Below, piece by piece: positions 43,220 to 55,207 of a stretch of 64,000 nucleotides of DNA. Where the stretch lies: contig AP026164.1 in the NCBI GenBank assembly GCA_030295235.1, positions 2,232,001 to 2,296,000 on the forward strand. The letters are read 5' to 3'. A model generated the notes under the pieces. It worked only from the letters and a program-made list of their open reading frames with translations, searched no databases and was not told the origin of the DNA. A program made the translations under genes and the position numbers. The stretch's first letter is position 1, and each line of letters starts with the position of its first letter. The DNA is from Fistulifera solaris (taxonomy: Eukaryota > Bacillariophyta > Bacillariophyceae > Naviculales > Stauroneidaceae).

Positions 43220-46200
43220 ATGAAACGCCCTCCACAACATGACAAGGAGGATACGGACAACAACAGTGACGACGGCGAACTGATGCTCGTCGAAGAAGAG
43301 AAAAATCGAACAAGTGCCCTTTTGGATACCTTTTATGGACTCTCCTCGATAGATCCACAAGAACGTGCCGAGGCCGCACAAGACATGATACAGCACTGTT
43401 TCTTGGGCCCACAGGCCAACACGAAAGATGCCGCGTATGCCCTGAAGCGGTTGTTGAATGCCTTGTGTTCGGGGCGCGCGGCGGCGCGGCAGGGCAACGC
43501 GTCGGCGTTAGTTGCCTTTCTCAAAGTGGCTCAAGAGACCAACACGTTGCAAGACATTCAAAAGGAAACAAAAGTGTCACAGAGCAAACAACAGGAGAAT
43601 CCAGTGGTTGATGCGATTGTCTCGGATCGCATCTTTGTACGCAATCAGTTGCTCGCAGCCACGACAGAACCAGGAGATGGTCGAAAGAAGAAGGGATCGG
43701 AGGAACGTGATTACGTGTTCGGACGTCTGTTTGGTATCTTGGCTATACAAAGAGTGGTATGTTGCTTCCCAGCAACAGCAGTGACGATATGGAGGAAGTT
43801 GTGACCGTGTCGAAACACTACATTTCCGATCTCATTCAGCTCTTTCAATTCAAGAAATGGATGAAAGAATCGGCAGCGCATGCTATTTGTATGCTCCTCA
43901 ACTCGTACTATTATGCGAGCGAAGAGATCTTATCAGACGCCAAGGCAATTGTGGATCGGTTGGTGAGAGAAAGTATTGTGCCAGAATTACTGTCGACGAC
44001 GTTGTCGGAGTTCTCGGCGGAACAATTAGCGGTAGCCATTCATATTCAATCGCACGTGCACTGTCATTCTCAAAAACTTCCAGCGCCTTTAGAAGAAGCT
44101 GTTTTTTCCGTGGAAACGATTCCTACGTTGGCTTTTGCCTTGAGTGAGACGAGTGCCGTGACACAGCCTCGAACGCATTTAGTATGGGATGTCATTTGGA
44201 CCTTTCTCACCGAGACTTCTAGGGAGGAGACAAGCACAAAAGGGTCTTCGAATGATGTTCGTCTACCACGTGACGTCACTCCGGTGGGTTCCGAAAGTGT
44301 GGAAGACGTGTTGATGGCATTAATTCAGTTTGTTGTGACGCAGAGGTTGCTCGGAATCATGCTGGATGACGAGGCAAAACAACACGGCGAATCTGTAGCA
44401 GGAAAGGCTACTCATGAACGACGTGCGTTAGCACTGTGTATTGTTCGAAATCTTTCGGGGGTGGAGTTCGTTTCTTCTTTGACAGGAAGAACAGTCCTTA
44501 ACATGACTCCATCCATCATGGAAAATGTAGCGCTAAATTCCAATCTGGTGCGTCGCCTTTTTATCGATGTGATTGGGGCTGGGACAGCAACAGGTAGAAA
44601 GGGGAAACAAGCGGAACATATTCTTAAACCTTTTGCTACACAAGTGTTGGAATTCATTGTTGCTCGGGCTCTCTCTGACCTAGGAAATGATAAGGTGGAT
44701 GTAGTAGGTTCAAACGAGATGTGCCTGTCTATATTACGTGGTATACTGCGTTGTGATGCGCATTTTGACTCGAGTACAAAGACAAGAACTATTTCGGCAA
44801 TTCTGGAAACAAAGACAAAGCAATTTGATGAGCAATTTTGGATTTCGTACATTCAATTTTTAGAACGTGAGGTCTTAGCCAATCACTCTGCGCACTTCGT
44901 TGATTTGATGTACCAAGCCGCCAAGACTTTGGATAAAAATACAGAGTCGGCAACGGCTGCCGACCTCAGCAAAGGTATACTCAATTTCTTTTTGGCATTG
45001 GCATTCTTCGATTGCAGCTCAGTCGAAACAGCGGCCGAGGAGTCCGTTCAAACATCAGGGAAAAGAAGAAAAATAAGAAGAAGAAATCGTCCAATCATGC
45101 GGAAATTTCCCCAATTCAGCAACTCGCAATGCGATTGAACACCAAACAACCCTACAACGTCCGTTCAGTTGCTTCAGCCCGGTTCTTTTCGTTGCTGTCA
45201 GAACTACAAATTCGAGCATCTCAATCACAAGGAACCAACAAAGATCAAGAAATTTTGACAATCCTCGCTTCGCCACGCACAGTGTGTTTGGAGCTCCAGC
45301 TAGTCGGTGCAAAACCTCTGGTCGCATGGGATGAATCAAGTGCGACAGAGAAGGAAGATTATTCACCACTAGAGATAGTGTCTTTAATATGTGACGGAGC
45401 CAAGAAACATTTAGACGTTGATCCATCAAGCACCAAAGCAAGATTTGGGTGCGGACTAGCTATTCTCGCCTCGGTACTCTATGTTCACCTCCTCTCGTGC
45501 GGCGAAGACGAGGTGTCCATGGGAGAGGACGATTTAGATGCCGATGACGACGAAGACAGGGAAGAAGTCTTATCATTTCTTTCCGATGTTCGGGAAGTCT
45601 ATGAAACCTTTTCCAGCGAAGGAACTGTTGACATTTCGTCCCTTGCTGGAATGTGCACAAACATTATCTCCTCTCCTCTCGGCGCTGGAGGCAGAAGCCG
45701 GGGTGCATCTCCCACACTGCTTCGAGAAGCGGTACGAATCGTTTGGACTAAGGTGCTTACTCACGCATCATCGATTGGTGGCAATGTGATCAGCACAGAA
45801 GCTGTGGATACGCTACTTGTTGGTATCGGTATTGATAGATCAGATGAGCACGCGCAGGAAGATGACGGGGACGAAGAATCGGGTGACAGCGAAGATGAAA
45901 ATGGCGTCTTTGTTGAAGCGACTGAAGTTGAAGACGACGAAGACAGCGAAAATAGTGACGATCTTCTCTCTAAACCTTCAAACGGCAATGACGACGACGA
46001 CTCGGAGAACGATGTTGAAGTAGACCCCTCAAAGCTGCAGTCCTTGCTGGAACAGGAGCTTGAAGACGACTCTGTGGGAGAAGAGTTGGAACACCATGAA
46101 GGCGCTGATGCTGCTTTGGCAAAGCTGATTCAGCTGAAACAAGAAGCTCGTAAAGCCGGCCTAAAAGCCAAAGAAAGACTCGAACTTTCCCGCCAAATTA

Positions 46201-47330
46201 AGTGCACGCTACTCCTTGAGACCCTGCTTTCCGGTAAACCAGATGGATGGGGTTGTCTTCTCACGACTGATGCCCTCCTTGATATTGCGTTTGCCTTGCT
46301 GCAGTATCACCGAAGGTTGGAAAAAGCTATCAAGAGCTCATCAGACAAGGGATCCGATATTTCTTTGTCAGAAAGAAAAGCCATGCTAGCGAGGATCACA
46401 TCGATTCTGAAAAACAAACTCTTTAAGTTCAAACTGTCCAGTATATCGTGGTCCAGCCCGGAAGCCGCTCAAGTTTATGCTGAGAATATGTCGGTTTCGC
46501 TGTTTCAGGAATTACGTCAGAGTCCGGACAAAGAGCACCAGCAATTATGCAGCAGTGCGATTGTTTTTCTGACCCGTTGTATTGATTCACTCGATGGACG
46601 ACTTGAGATTGCTAAACATTTTGCAGCAGTAGTTGATGAATGGGCCCACAGACGCACAGGGAAATTAGACGCGAGTTTCTTTGACCATCTCATCCACCAG
46701 AACCCATCGTATGCGCAAGTGTCCTTGACCCAGGAGCTAGCAAAAGCCGCAGCTACCGCACGATCAGCATTCTTAAAGTCGGAAGCATTCCGACTTCTTG
46801 GCTTACTACATAATCCCAAATTGTCGACGGGTCAGAAAGAGTTGGGAGAACTTGGCGACGCTCGTGTTGTTGCCGCTAATGATACCGTAATTGATGCTGT
46901 CATCAGTGCTTTCGAAGACCCTGAGATGAAGAAAGCCAAGCGCATTCGTGAAGTCATAAAAACCTTGGAGAAAATTCTGGTATTTCTTTCTGCCAAACCT
47001 TCAGCCTCCCATGAGAAACAATTAGATCAGCTCGTGGAACTTTTAAAGCAGTCACTGAAAAGTTCCGAAAGCAAGGGAATTCAATCTTCGTGTGAAAAAG
47101 TAATTAGCCTGATACACGAACTGAAAAGCAAACCTACCAGCAGCGAGAGTATGGAAGTAGAGAACGGTAATGAGGATGCAAAAGACGATAGCAACAATGA
47201 TCATATGCAGGTGGATGAAGCCAAGTCTGATGATGAAAGCGCGGATGAAAATGAAAGCTCTCATGGTGACGGCAAGAAGAAAAAGAAGAGCAAATCGAAG
47301 AAAAAGAAAGGAAAATCTAAGAAGAAATAA
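43220..47330 (+). CDS. Pol5/MYBBP1A-family nucleolar protein
   Basis: About 1,370 residues. The N-terminal part has the family pattern: LDTFYGLSSIDPQERAEAAQ, YALKRLLNALCSGRAAARQG and FGRLFGILAIQKSG, a helical-repeat array. The middle contains a long acidic stretch (DSEDENGVFVEATEVEDDED and more). The C-terminus is a Lys tail (GKKKKKSKSKKKKGKSKKK), a nucleolar signal. Yeast Pol5 and animal MYBBP1A act in ribosomal RNA synthesis and pre-60S assembly; the name DNA polymerase phi is historical and no polymerase site is expected. Two frame breaks, each one A short, lie at 43749-43751 and 45061-45064. Confidence 0.8.
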
Positions 47331-47436
47331 TAACTTTATTGGCTTAGGTTTAAAATTGTACTCTGCATTGGTTTCGCTTTGACTAGTGAATGTTAGTAGC
47401 GAGTATAACGCGCTATTTTTTAATATTTCATGTTCT

Positions 47437-49305
47437 TCATGCACCCAACAAATCAACTCGGCGATTGAGAATAGAAATCGCATCCGCAAGTTCCATCGAA
47501 ATGAAACCCTTGGCTTGCAGCATGGCCACGGCTTCTTCTGCCAGTCGATCGTCTTGTACAAAGGGATCCATGGTCAATGGGGCTGGTATTCCAGCCAATA
47601 CGCAAAGTGCATTGCCCACGCCACTCAAATCCGAGTATTCCATACTCATCCACCGGGTCACGTCCAAAAGACGCTGTACGGTCAACGGAAGCTCTGTCAT
47701 CGTTGAAAAAATACCAAATACCGACTGAACCTGATGGGCGAACACTCGTGATCCAGATTCGGCCAATTCCAACGTCATCCCGTCGGCATTCAACGCAACT
47801 TGTAAAAATTGTTCCGCCAATAACGAAAGGACGGATTCTCGCATTCTTTGGAACGAGTACTCGGGCAAAGGACCGGCAGTTTCGTGAACAACGGTTTCTT
47901 GATAGAAACGCGTCAGAACTTGTCGAACTTCCATCAATTCCACACCATCATCGTCCTCCTCTTCATTGGATGCTACAAGAAACGAACATCGCACCAAGTA
48001 CGACGCCAATTTCGCCTCATTCAACAAAACCCGCTCCACCAGGGTCTTGGCGAACAAGTCTTCCACGATCGCATTCTCCAATCCTTGCAACGACACGGCA
48101 AATTGCCATAAATCATTCGTGACTTCATTTTCCGGCGGGTGTTGTTGCAAGAAATCCACAATCAGATGCGTTCCTTGAATCCATTCACTCCACGGAATAC
48201 AATCGGTGGGATGTAACTGCAGTGCTTTTTCTTGCCAAACATCCAACAGTTTTGTCCCAAACGGTGCCATGACGGATGAAACATACATACTGCGCAAGGA
48301 AACCAACGATGCTTTCTTTTGCATCGATCGGAATCGTGCACACACGAGTTCAGCACAAGTCGTCATAGAATGGCTAGTATTCTCTTCGCTGTCTTCCAAA
48401 GTCGCTAACGCGAGTTGTTGTTCATTTTGCAACCACCAATCCCACAATTCCACATCTCCCACCACAAAAACATCCACCAATCGACGCACCTTCGTGTCTG
48501 GCATCGTTTCATCAAACAGAAACAATTGTTCCACGTGTTTCATGAATATCTGTGGATGAACATTGTCGCGAAAGACATTGCGTTTTGTCAAGACGTATTG
48601 CAACAATTGCACGAGTTCTTCTAAAAAAAACAGAGCAGAATCTTGAGAAAGAATGGATTGGACCAAATCCCAAACACCGGAATCAAAAATGTGCGTTTGC
48701 ACATACGAGAACAACCATTCGGTGAGACGTTCCGTCCGGAAAGTAGTGGGACGTTCGGGATCGTAAGTAACAAAATGAAACAGCAAGCGTTGCACCCAGG
48801 GTCGCATCAATTCGTGCACCACAATACTACTAGTCTTGTCTTGGTAAATTCCCAAATGCCGCCGCAGTCGCGTTTCACTTGCTAACAATCGTTGTAACAT
48901 TCGACACACTTGTGTGAGTTGAGGAGACGCCTCGGGACATTGTTGGGGATAATCTTGCAAGAACGTTCGTAATTGTTTTTGATACAAGGATTGATAATAG
49001 TGTTGCCACGGCAGATATTCTTGTTCCGCCAGACGTTGTACAAACGAACGAGATGCTGTAGTAGACTGTGTCAATAACTGTTCCAGTGCTTCCATCGTGG
49101 TCTCCACAATCGAGGAGGAGGAGGAGGAGGAGGAGGAGGAGGAGTCATTGTCCTCGATAGTATTATTGTCTTTGTCGTCGGGCAACGGCTCCGGATGTCG
49201 ATGCGCGAGTTGGGTGACGGCATGCCACAAGGACAATTCTTCCACTTGTGATAACAACAATGCTTGTCGGGGCAACAAAGACCTTACTTCGTTGGGGTCG
49301 GGCAT
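47437..49305 (-). CDS. RINT1/Tip20-family tethering subunit
   Basis: A single exon of 622 residues from ATG 49305 (MPDPNEVRSLLPRQALLLSQ). After a poly-Ser stretch coded by a GAG/CTC triplet run, the protein is all helical. The hallmark is HELMRPWVQRLLFHFVTYDPERPTTFRTERLTEWLFSYVQ, resembling the RFxYHFxGxxxTNxLxKPEW block of RINT1/Tip20. The rest, with LWDWWLQNEQQL and the C-terminal LAEQFLQVAL region, fits the CATCHR fold. RINT1 belongs to the NRZ/Dsl1 complex that tethers Golgi-derived COPI vesicles to the ER. Frame intact. Confidence 0.75.
   Translation of the reverse strand: MPDPNEVRSLLPRQALLLSQVEELSLWHAVTQLAHRHPEPLPDDKDNNTIEDNDSSSSSSSSSSSIVETTMEALEQLLTQSTTASRSFVQRLAEQEYLPWQHYYQSLYQKQLRTFLQDYPQQCPEASPQLTQVCRMLQRLLASETRLRRHLGIYQDKTSSIVVHELMRPWVQRLLFHFVTYDPERPTTFRTERLTEWLFSYVQTHIFDSGVWDLVQSILSQDSALFFLEELVQLLQYVLTKRNVFRDNVHPQIFMKHVEQLFLFDETMPDTKVRRLVDVFVVGDVELWDWWLQNEQQLALATLEDSEENTSHSMTTCAELVCARFRSMQKKASLVSLRSMYVSSVMAPFGTKLLDVWQEKALQLHPTDCIPWSEWIQGTHLIVDFLQQHPPENEVTNDLWQFAVSLQGLENAIVEDLFAKTLVERVLLNEAKLASYLVRCSFLVASNEEEDDDGVELMEVRQVLTRFYQETVVHETAGPLPEYSFQRMRESVLSLLAEQFLQVALNADGMTLELAESGSRVFAHQVQSVFGIFSTMTELPLTVQRLLDVTRWMSMEYSDLSGVGNALCVLAGIPAPLTMDPFVQDDRLAEEAVAMLQAKGFISMELADAISILNRRVDLLGA
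49112..49143. repeat. GAG triplet run coding poly-Ser in the RINT1-like gene
   Basis: About ten GAG/CTC triplets inside the coding frame, read as serine on the minus strand. A slippage-prone site. Confidence 0.85.
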
Positions 49306-49570
49306 ATTCTTTGACAATAAAATAAAATAAAGGAAGGGGGATGTGAAAAGAAAGAAAGGCAATGCCATCCTTCGAACGTCTACGTGTTATCCGCGTAGCT
49401 CTCGTAGGAATTTTTTCGATGTCGAGACTACAGTTTTTGCTACAGTCATCTAGGGGTACCCGGATATGCGGCCGTTGACCATTAACAACAACAACATCAC
49501 ACGTCAAAAGTATTGCCTTTTTCAGCATATTATTCATCGTGGAATGCTATTCTTCTTCCTCTACTACTAA

Positions 49571-49790
49571 ATGACAACTACAAATACAACACCAGACTGG
49601 AATTTGGCCTATCAGCAATTGCAAGCGGCCCAAAAACGGGTCGAATTGATGCAAGAACAGGTGCAATTGGATCGTTTGTTGTTGCAACAAGACAAACGCA
49701 ATTTTCGGCGTCGTTGGAAGGCACGGAATGCCGCATTACGACACGAACGGGAGCGTGAGCAGGAACAGACCACTATTAACAATAACAATC

Positions 49791-49869
<79 letters not shown>

Positions 49870-50956
49870 GATAATACAAGAACTTGAACAACGCCTGCAA
49901 CAATACGAACAACAAATTCAAAAGCAGCAACAAACCGAACAAGAATTACAAGAACGAATTCTCAGTTACGAAATGCAATTACTCGAATTGGAGCGTCCAA
50001 CATCCAGAGACAAGCAGCAAGAAGAAGTGGATAGAATGAGTGAGACTTCGAATGCGCGGCATTTGTTGTTGCGGCAAGAACAAGAGTTGCAACAAAAGCA
50101 CGCTCAACAACTGCAACAACAACAACAACAAGAATTGACGACCTTGCATCAAGCGGAACGTGCCGCGTGGGACAACGAACGAACAGCATTGCAACAACAA
50201 ATACAAGAATTGCAGCAGCAGCAACAACAACAACAACAACAACACCACCACCAACAACAACAACAGAAAGAGCCACGCTTACAAAAGGAGCATGAAGAGG
50301 CACTCGCGGCAGCACCCTCGCCTCGTCCAACAGTATCCACCCTTCCTTCCTCTACAAATCTTTCTACCATTCCTTCTATTCCTTCTACCATTCCATCAAC
50401 TCCTCCATCGACTCCGAATAATAATAACAATAATACACAATGGGTCATGGAACACGCGTGGCACAGTGAAACGTACAAAGGCTTGTATACGGGGACGTGG
50501 GATGGTCAACAACCGCACGGAGGTGTTGGTACCCTCCGCGTCGATGATGGGACTGTCCTTTTTGGGAATTGGCAGCAAGGACAATTGCATCACCATGGTG
50601 TCATTGCGTCCATGGATGGAGATTTGTATTATGGTGCCTTTACCAAGGGTCGCAAACATGGATACGGCGTCTTGGTGTGGAGTGATGGACGGTTGTATAT
50701 GGGATTGTTTCGGGACGGACTCCGGGACTGTCCCGACGCGACCATGACGTGGCCGTACGGAGCGACGTATCGCGGAAGTTTTCGACACGACAAACGGAAT
50801 GGTCATGGTGTCTATGTATATGCCGATGGTCGGTGTTATACCGGTATGTATCAAGACGATCGGCCGCATGGACCCGGTACCTTGACCGACAAAAATGGAA
50901 ATGTCTTGTATCATGGACAATGGGAATGGGGGGAGTTTTTGCCTCATGCGAAATAA
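49571..50956 (+). CDS. PolyQ MORN-repeat protein
   Basis: A single exon of 461 residues. Residues 1-60 are basic coiled coil. An uninterrupted polyglutamine run of 27 codons follows (49790-49870), then Gln/Glu-rich coiled coil with more polyQ. A Ser/Thr/Pro linker (about residues 250-290) leads to a C-terminal array of about seven MORN repeats, such as YKGLYTGTWDGQQPHG, YYGAFTKGRKHGYGVLVW and YRGSFRHDKRNGHGVYVY. MORN arrays bind membranes or partner proteins and mark cytoskeletal or plasma-membrane scaffolds. It is divergent from the RINT1-like gene, 265 bases away. Confidence 0.85.
49790..49870 (+). repeat. CAA microsatellite coding polyglutamine
   Basis: Twenty-seven Gln codons, all CAA except the last CAG. 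Shorter CAA/CAG runs recur at about 50114-50131 and 50212-50243. Confidence 0.95.
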
Positions 50957-51116
50957 TGACGAAGAAAAGGGAGGAGAGCGAATGAGTATAAGCCTCGCTA
51001 GCCATGAGTCAAAAGTAGTATTTGAACGAACCAGTAGAAAGGAAGGCATAATAGTGATTCAATGCGCTAATCTTTAAAAAGATAATTTATCGTAGCAATA
51101 ACATGATGCGTTATTC

Positions 51117-51956
51117 TTATATTGTCTTGGGAGTATGTTTCCCGCGTTTTCGATGATTCGATGATGTTGTCGTATCCCATCCCCACTGATGACTCAAATA
51201 TTGCTGAAATTCCACCTTGCACCGTTGCACCATACTTGACATGTACCGTCGTGGCGCCACGTTCGTCTCGTACAAGGGCAAAGTATCCATATGATCCGGA
51301 ATGTGTTGATAGTGTTTTTGCTTGTTCCTCCGACAACCACCACCACCACGCAGATACCATTGACACGCCAAATAGGTCACCAAATACAGAGCCGCCGTTT
51401 GGTACGCCGTCGTTGCCGCCGGCAATCGTTCCAGTGGCAACATATGGACGGGTCGCGTCCGAACGCGATGGTGGGTATTGGTAATGTACGTATTTTGGAC
51501 CTGCAGGGCACCATGGATATAAAAGGGTTGGGTATCGAACAAGATCCCCAACCACAATAAGACACCGACGGCAATGAGAGAAAAGTACGCACACGTCTGT
51601 ACACAACCGCGTTTCGTAAACAAAGGTGGCGGTGGTAATTTGTGCCGTACGGGCACATCGTCGTCCTTCCATGATGACGATGATTGATGATAACTGGATC
51701 GGGCGTATTGGGCATCGGACAAATGATGGGCGGTGCGATGTAGTTTCCATTGTGGTGGCGGTAATTCAATGATTGTAGTTGTAGATGTCAGAGTAGTAGT
51801 AGTAGTAGTAGTAGTCGTCGTCGTCGATGATAGAGTCTCATACGGATGATCCAGTGGCCCTCGAGCACGTCGTTTGGAAATTCCCATGGGAGGCAATAAG
51901 GATGACATAGAAACGGGTAATGGTGATGATCGTCCCGGTTCGTTGCGTGGTCGCAT
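51117..51956 (-). CDS. Unrecognised two-helix membrane protein
   Basis: A single exon of 279 residues. The N-terminal ~60 residues include a Thr run (about residues 45-55) from a triplet repeat, and are followed by basic and Ser-rich segments. Two hydrophobic helices are seen: AYFSLIAVGVLLWLGILF (about residues 120-140) and AYQTAALYLVTYLACQWYL (about 183-200). The tail is His/Arg/Lys-rich. No known domain. Convergent with the MORN gene, 160 bases apart. Confidence 0.55.
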   Translation of the reverse strand: MRPRNEPGRSSPLPVSMSSLLPPMGISKRRARGPLDHPYETLSSTTTTTTTTTTTLTSTTTIIELPPPQWKLHRTAHHLSDAQYARSSYHQSSSSWKDDDVPVRHKLPPPPLFTKRGCVQTCAYFSLIAVGVLLWLGILFDTQPFYIHGALQVQNTYITNTHHRVRTRPVHMLPLERLPAATTAYQTAALYLVTYLACQWYLRGGGGCRRNKQKHYQHIPDHMDTLPLYETNVAPRRYMSSMVQRCKVEFQQYLSHQWGWDTTTSSNHRKRGKHTPKTI

Positions 51957-53189
51957 GGCGTGTGTGTCTATTTGCTGCGAATTACCCTTGCTCCTTCATT
52001 CAGTTTTCTAATGTGAGCAAGCACGCCCCAATGTAATATCTTTTTAACGAACTTGAAAAAGGAAAAAGAACGAATGACTTCACTCGTTTTTGCGGATTGT
52101 TTGTTTCTTTTCCTCAAAATTTTAACAGGAAAGGATCATTCCCACCTATTAACTGTCTAACTGTCTAATACTGAATGAATGCTCAATAAATGAATACTAA
52201 TGTAGGAATAACCAGAATAAAAAATCGAACAAACGGGCTTATCAGTATCATCCTCATGGTGTCATTCTCTCTCACTCTCATCGTGTCCTCGCATGACTGC
52301 CGCCGCCTTTTGTGTGAAAACGGGTGTGTGTTGGTTTTCTCGTCCGTCCGTCCGTCCGACTCACGCGAAACACGAATGAAATAAGATCGGTCATACGGCC
52401 AGACCAAGGGAACGGCACGGAACACGGAAGATCACGAACTTTTGAAAGAACGACTTCGCTTCAGAGGTAGGTAGGTCAAGTTATGATGTATCTATTTGAC
52501 GAACCAAAAGATGTTCAATGCCTCTACCTGGTATAGCACGTCGAGCAGCCACCCTGAATAATGTTGCCCTCCTTTCTCACTAGCATCTAAAGTGTAGTCG
52601 CAAATTAAACGTGACTGCAGTTCAGTCATGAGATCCAAACCATCGGTTTGGTTCAAACCGTCGCTCTCTTTGCCACAAAGTCAAATAAAGTAGTGAACTA
52701 AATGGAAAGATAAAAGCGATATATATTTGTTGATACTAGCTACTGTTTGGTTTTCGCTTTCCATTGTTTTCACCAATTATCGTTCCGAAGAGAGTGAAGC
52801 GTGGACTTGACCACGACTGGATTTCCGTCACGAGGTGATCAAAGAAGATGACCCGGAGGCCCTGACTTCAACGCATCGGCGGACGCAAAACGTTCAACGA
52901 GAAAGAAGCGTGTGTCAATCAATCAACTCTACTCTTTCAACCTCAACAACTATTTTCACAACAGCTTCTTTCTTTGCTACCTAAAATAGGTTGCTTCTTT
53001 CATCGACTTTGTTCAGCAACAAAGAGAAGACACGCGATCCATTCTAGCAAGGAAAGAGAAAAAAAACACAATCACGTGCTCTTTGGTTGAAAGCAAGCAA
53101 CAACCAAGGCCCCTCGTCAACCATCGACCATCGATAGACATTTCACTGACAATTACTCCTTCAAATCGACAAAAAAAATAATAATAATA
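51957..53189. other. Intergenic region
   Basis: About 1.2 kb between divergent genes. A perfect hairpin CCAAACC-ATC-GGTTTGG lies near 52636. A TCCG run is found near 52345 and an ATA/AAT run just before the MGDG synthase start. No gene is supported. Confidence 0.4.
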
Positions 53190-54692
53190 ATGTGTCCTCG
53201 TCTTTCTCAACGTTTTCCTCAATTCGCGCTATTGTGGCTTCTTGTACTGCAAGGGACGTCCGCCTGGGTATCGAATACTGCTCAGAGGCATCACCATCTA
53301 CGACAACTACTACCTCTGTCGGTCAAAAAGACGCGAGTCCTTGATGACGCCATCACTTCTTCTTCTTCTTCGACAACGACAACGACAACCACCACGACCA
53401 CACAACCCAAAGCTACGATCCAAATTTTAATGTCCGATACCGGCGGTGGACACCGAGCTTCGGCGAACGCCTTGAGAGACGCGTGGAATACACTGTATCC
53501 GAACCAAATTGAATGTGACATTGTGGACATTTATACAGAATACGGACCGGTCTGGCCGTACAATGATTATGTGCGCATGTACAAACTCATGGCACAATAT
53601 CCTTGGACGTGGGATTTGTTTTTTCGCTTCGGTTCGACGCCCTTTGGTTTGTGGTTGAATGCGTTCCTTTTGGAAACCATTTGTTTTCAATCCTTTGTGA
53701 CGTGTTTGCAACAACCCGACTTTATTACGACAAAGAAACGTGCCGACATGGTCGTGTCCGTGCATCCACTGTGTCAAGACATTGCTTTGAAGATATTGGC
53801 GTATTTGGATACGAATGGCGCGACCCGGGATCCACAATACCGCACGACTCCCTTTTGTACCGTCGTGACCGATTTGGGTGGGGCGCATCCGACGTGGTTC
53901 CATCCCCAAGTTGATCAATGCTTTGTTCCGTCCGATGCGTTACGACAATTGGCATTGCAACGAAACTTACAGCCGTCACAAATTGTGCAACACGGATTGC
54001 CCATTCGACAAGGATTTTGGAATTCGCCATTGTCGAGTACGGAACAACCATCGAGTACCACGACGACTAGCAATACCAAAGCACCGCGGCACACCGCACT
54101 AGGATTGCATCCCGAATTACCCACTGTACTGTTGGTCGGCGGTGGTGATGGAATGGGTGGTTTGGTCGAAATGGCGTTATCGTTGCAACAGGAACTCCAA
54201 GATGCACAACTGGTGGTCATTTGTGGAAACAATCGGGCCGCACAAGAAACCTTGCAGCAGCACAGTGCTGCCAACAACATGGTCGTGCGAGGATTTGTGT
54301 CCAACATGGATGAATACATGCGTGCGGCCGATGTCTTGGTGACGAAAGCGGGACCCGGAACAATTGCGGAAGCTTGTATTTGTGGTTTGCCGTGTATGTT
54401 GTTTGCGTATTTACCGGGACAAGAAGAAGGGAATATTCCGTTTGTGGAACAAGGTGGTTTCGGTGCCTATTGCAGTGACCCGAAGGAAATTGCGACCACG
54501 GTCCGATCGTGGATTGCGGATCCCCAACAATTGGCGGTGATGCAAGAAAATGCTTTCAAGGCGGCTCGACCACAAGCGACTTTGGATATTGCACGCGATT
54601 TGGCGGAAATTGTATTTCGACACAATGAGAAGAAGGTGGATGGTGGAACAGGAAAAGGCGAAAGTAGTGGTGTCGTTGAAGCATCGTTGTAA
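53190..54692 (+). CDS. MGD1: Monogalactosyldiacylglycerol synthase
   Basis: A single exon of 500 residues. The leader MCPRLSQRFPQFALLWLLVLQGTSAWVS is a signal peptide with an aromatic residue at the cut site, then a Ser/Thr-rich transit region, so plastid targeting is likely. The catalytic part is a GT28 glycosyltransferase: ILMSDTGGGHRASANALRDAW (about residue 78), VTDLGGAHPTWFHP, VQHGLPIRQGFW and the UDP-sugar site TKAGPGTIAEACICGLPCMLF with PGQEEGNIPFV. The enzyme moves galactose from UDP-galactose to diacylglycerol, making the main thylakoid lipid in the plastid envelope. Confidence 0.93.
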   Translation: MCPRLSQRFPQFALLWLLVLQGTSAWVSNTAQRHHHLRQLLPLSVKKTRVLDDAITSSSSSTTTTTTTTTTQPKATIQILMSDTGGGHRASANALRDAWNTLYPNQIECDIVDIYTEYGPVWPYNDYVRMYKLMAQYPWTWDLFFRFGSTPFGLWLNAFLLETICFQSFVTCLQQPDFITTKKRADMVVSVHPLCQDIALKILAYLDTNGATRDPQYRTTPFCTVVTDLGGAHPTWFHPQVDQCFVPSDALRQLALQRNLQPSQIVQHGLPIRQGFWNSPLSSTEQPSSTTTTSNTKAPRHTALGLHPELPTVLLVGGGDGMGGLVEMALSLQQELQDAQLVVICGNNRAAQETLQQHSAANNMVVRGFVSNMDEYMRAADVLVTKAGPGTIAEACICGLPCMLFAYLPGQEEGNIPFVEQGGFGAYCSDPKEIATTVRSWIADPQQLAVMQENAFKAARPQATLDIARDLAEIVFRHNEKKVDGGTGKGESSGVVEASL

Positions 54693-55207
54693 TGCGATAG
54701 TAAAGGAGAAAACGAATAGACGTTGATCGTGTTGTTAAGGAAGGAAAAAACTGAATCTTTTGAAAAATATTCAAAAGACATTAGATTAGAAATTCATTCA
54801 ACAAGTTAAAATATTACGGAGTAGGAAAGCCCATCTTCGATCACAAATAACTAGAAGAGCGAGCTGCTTAGTAGTTTGGATTAATAATCGTTTCCATTAT
54901 GTTGGAATGCATGGAAATGATCATGTTCATTATCGATTATCGCCCATAGACGGGACTGACAATAAGTTGAATTGATAGTAGCTAATACCCTTTGTACAAA
55001 AGGCCGATACAGTGTCATTGTCAAGTATAATCTAGAGTAAGTACTGTGCATCTTTGTTCTGTTCCGCCGCATTTGTGTGACGTTTTGTTCCGACGACTTC
55101 CGATGCACGTCAAACGACAACAGACATTATTATTAGTATTTCTGTTCACATCACATGCCTGATTGTATAAGACTCTCTAGCAACAGCAACAAACAACAGA
55201 AGAAATA
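54693..55207. other. Intergenic region
   Basis: About 515 bases between MGDG synthase and the phosphorylase gene. No gene or clear element. Confidence 0.4.

Noticed and set aside
49736-50263. Long Leu-rich minus-strand frames opposite the polyQ gene
   Set aside because: These are the antisense reading of CAA/CAG repeats and carry no other signal.
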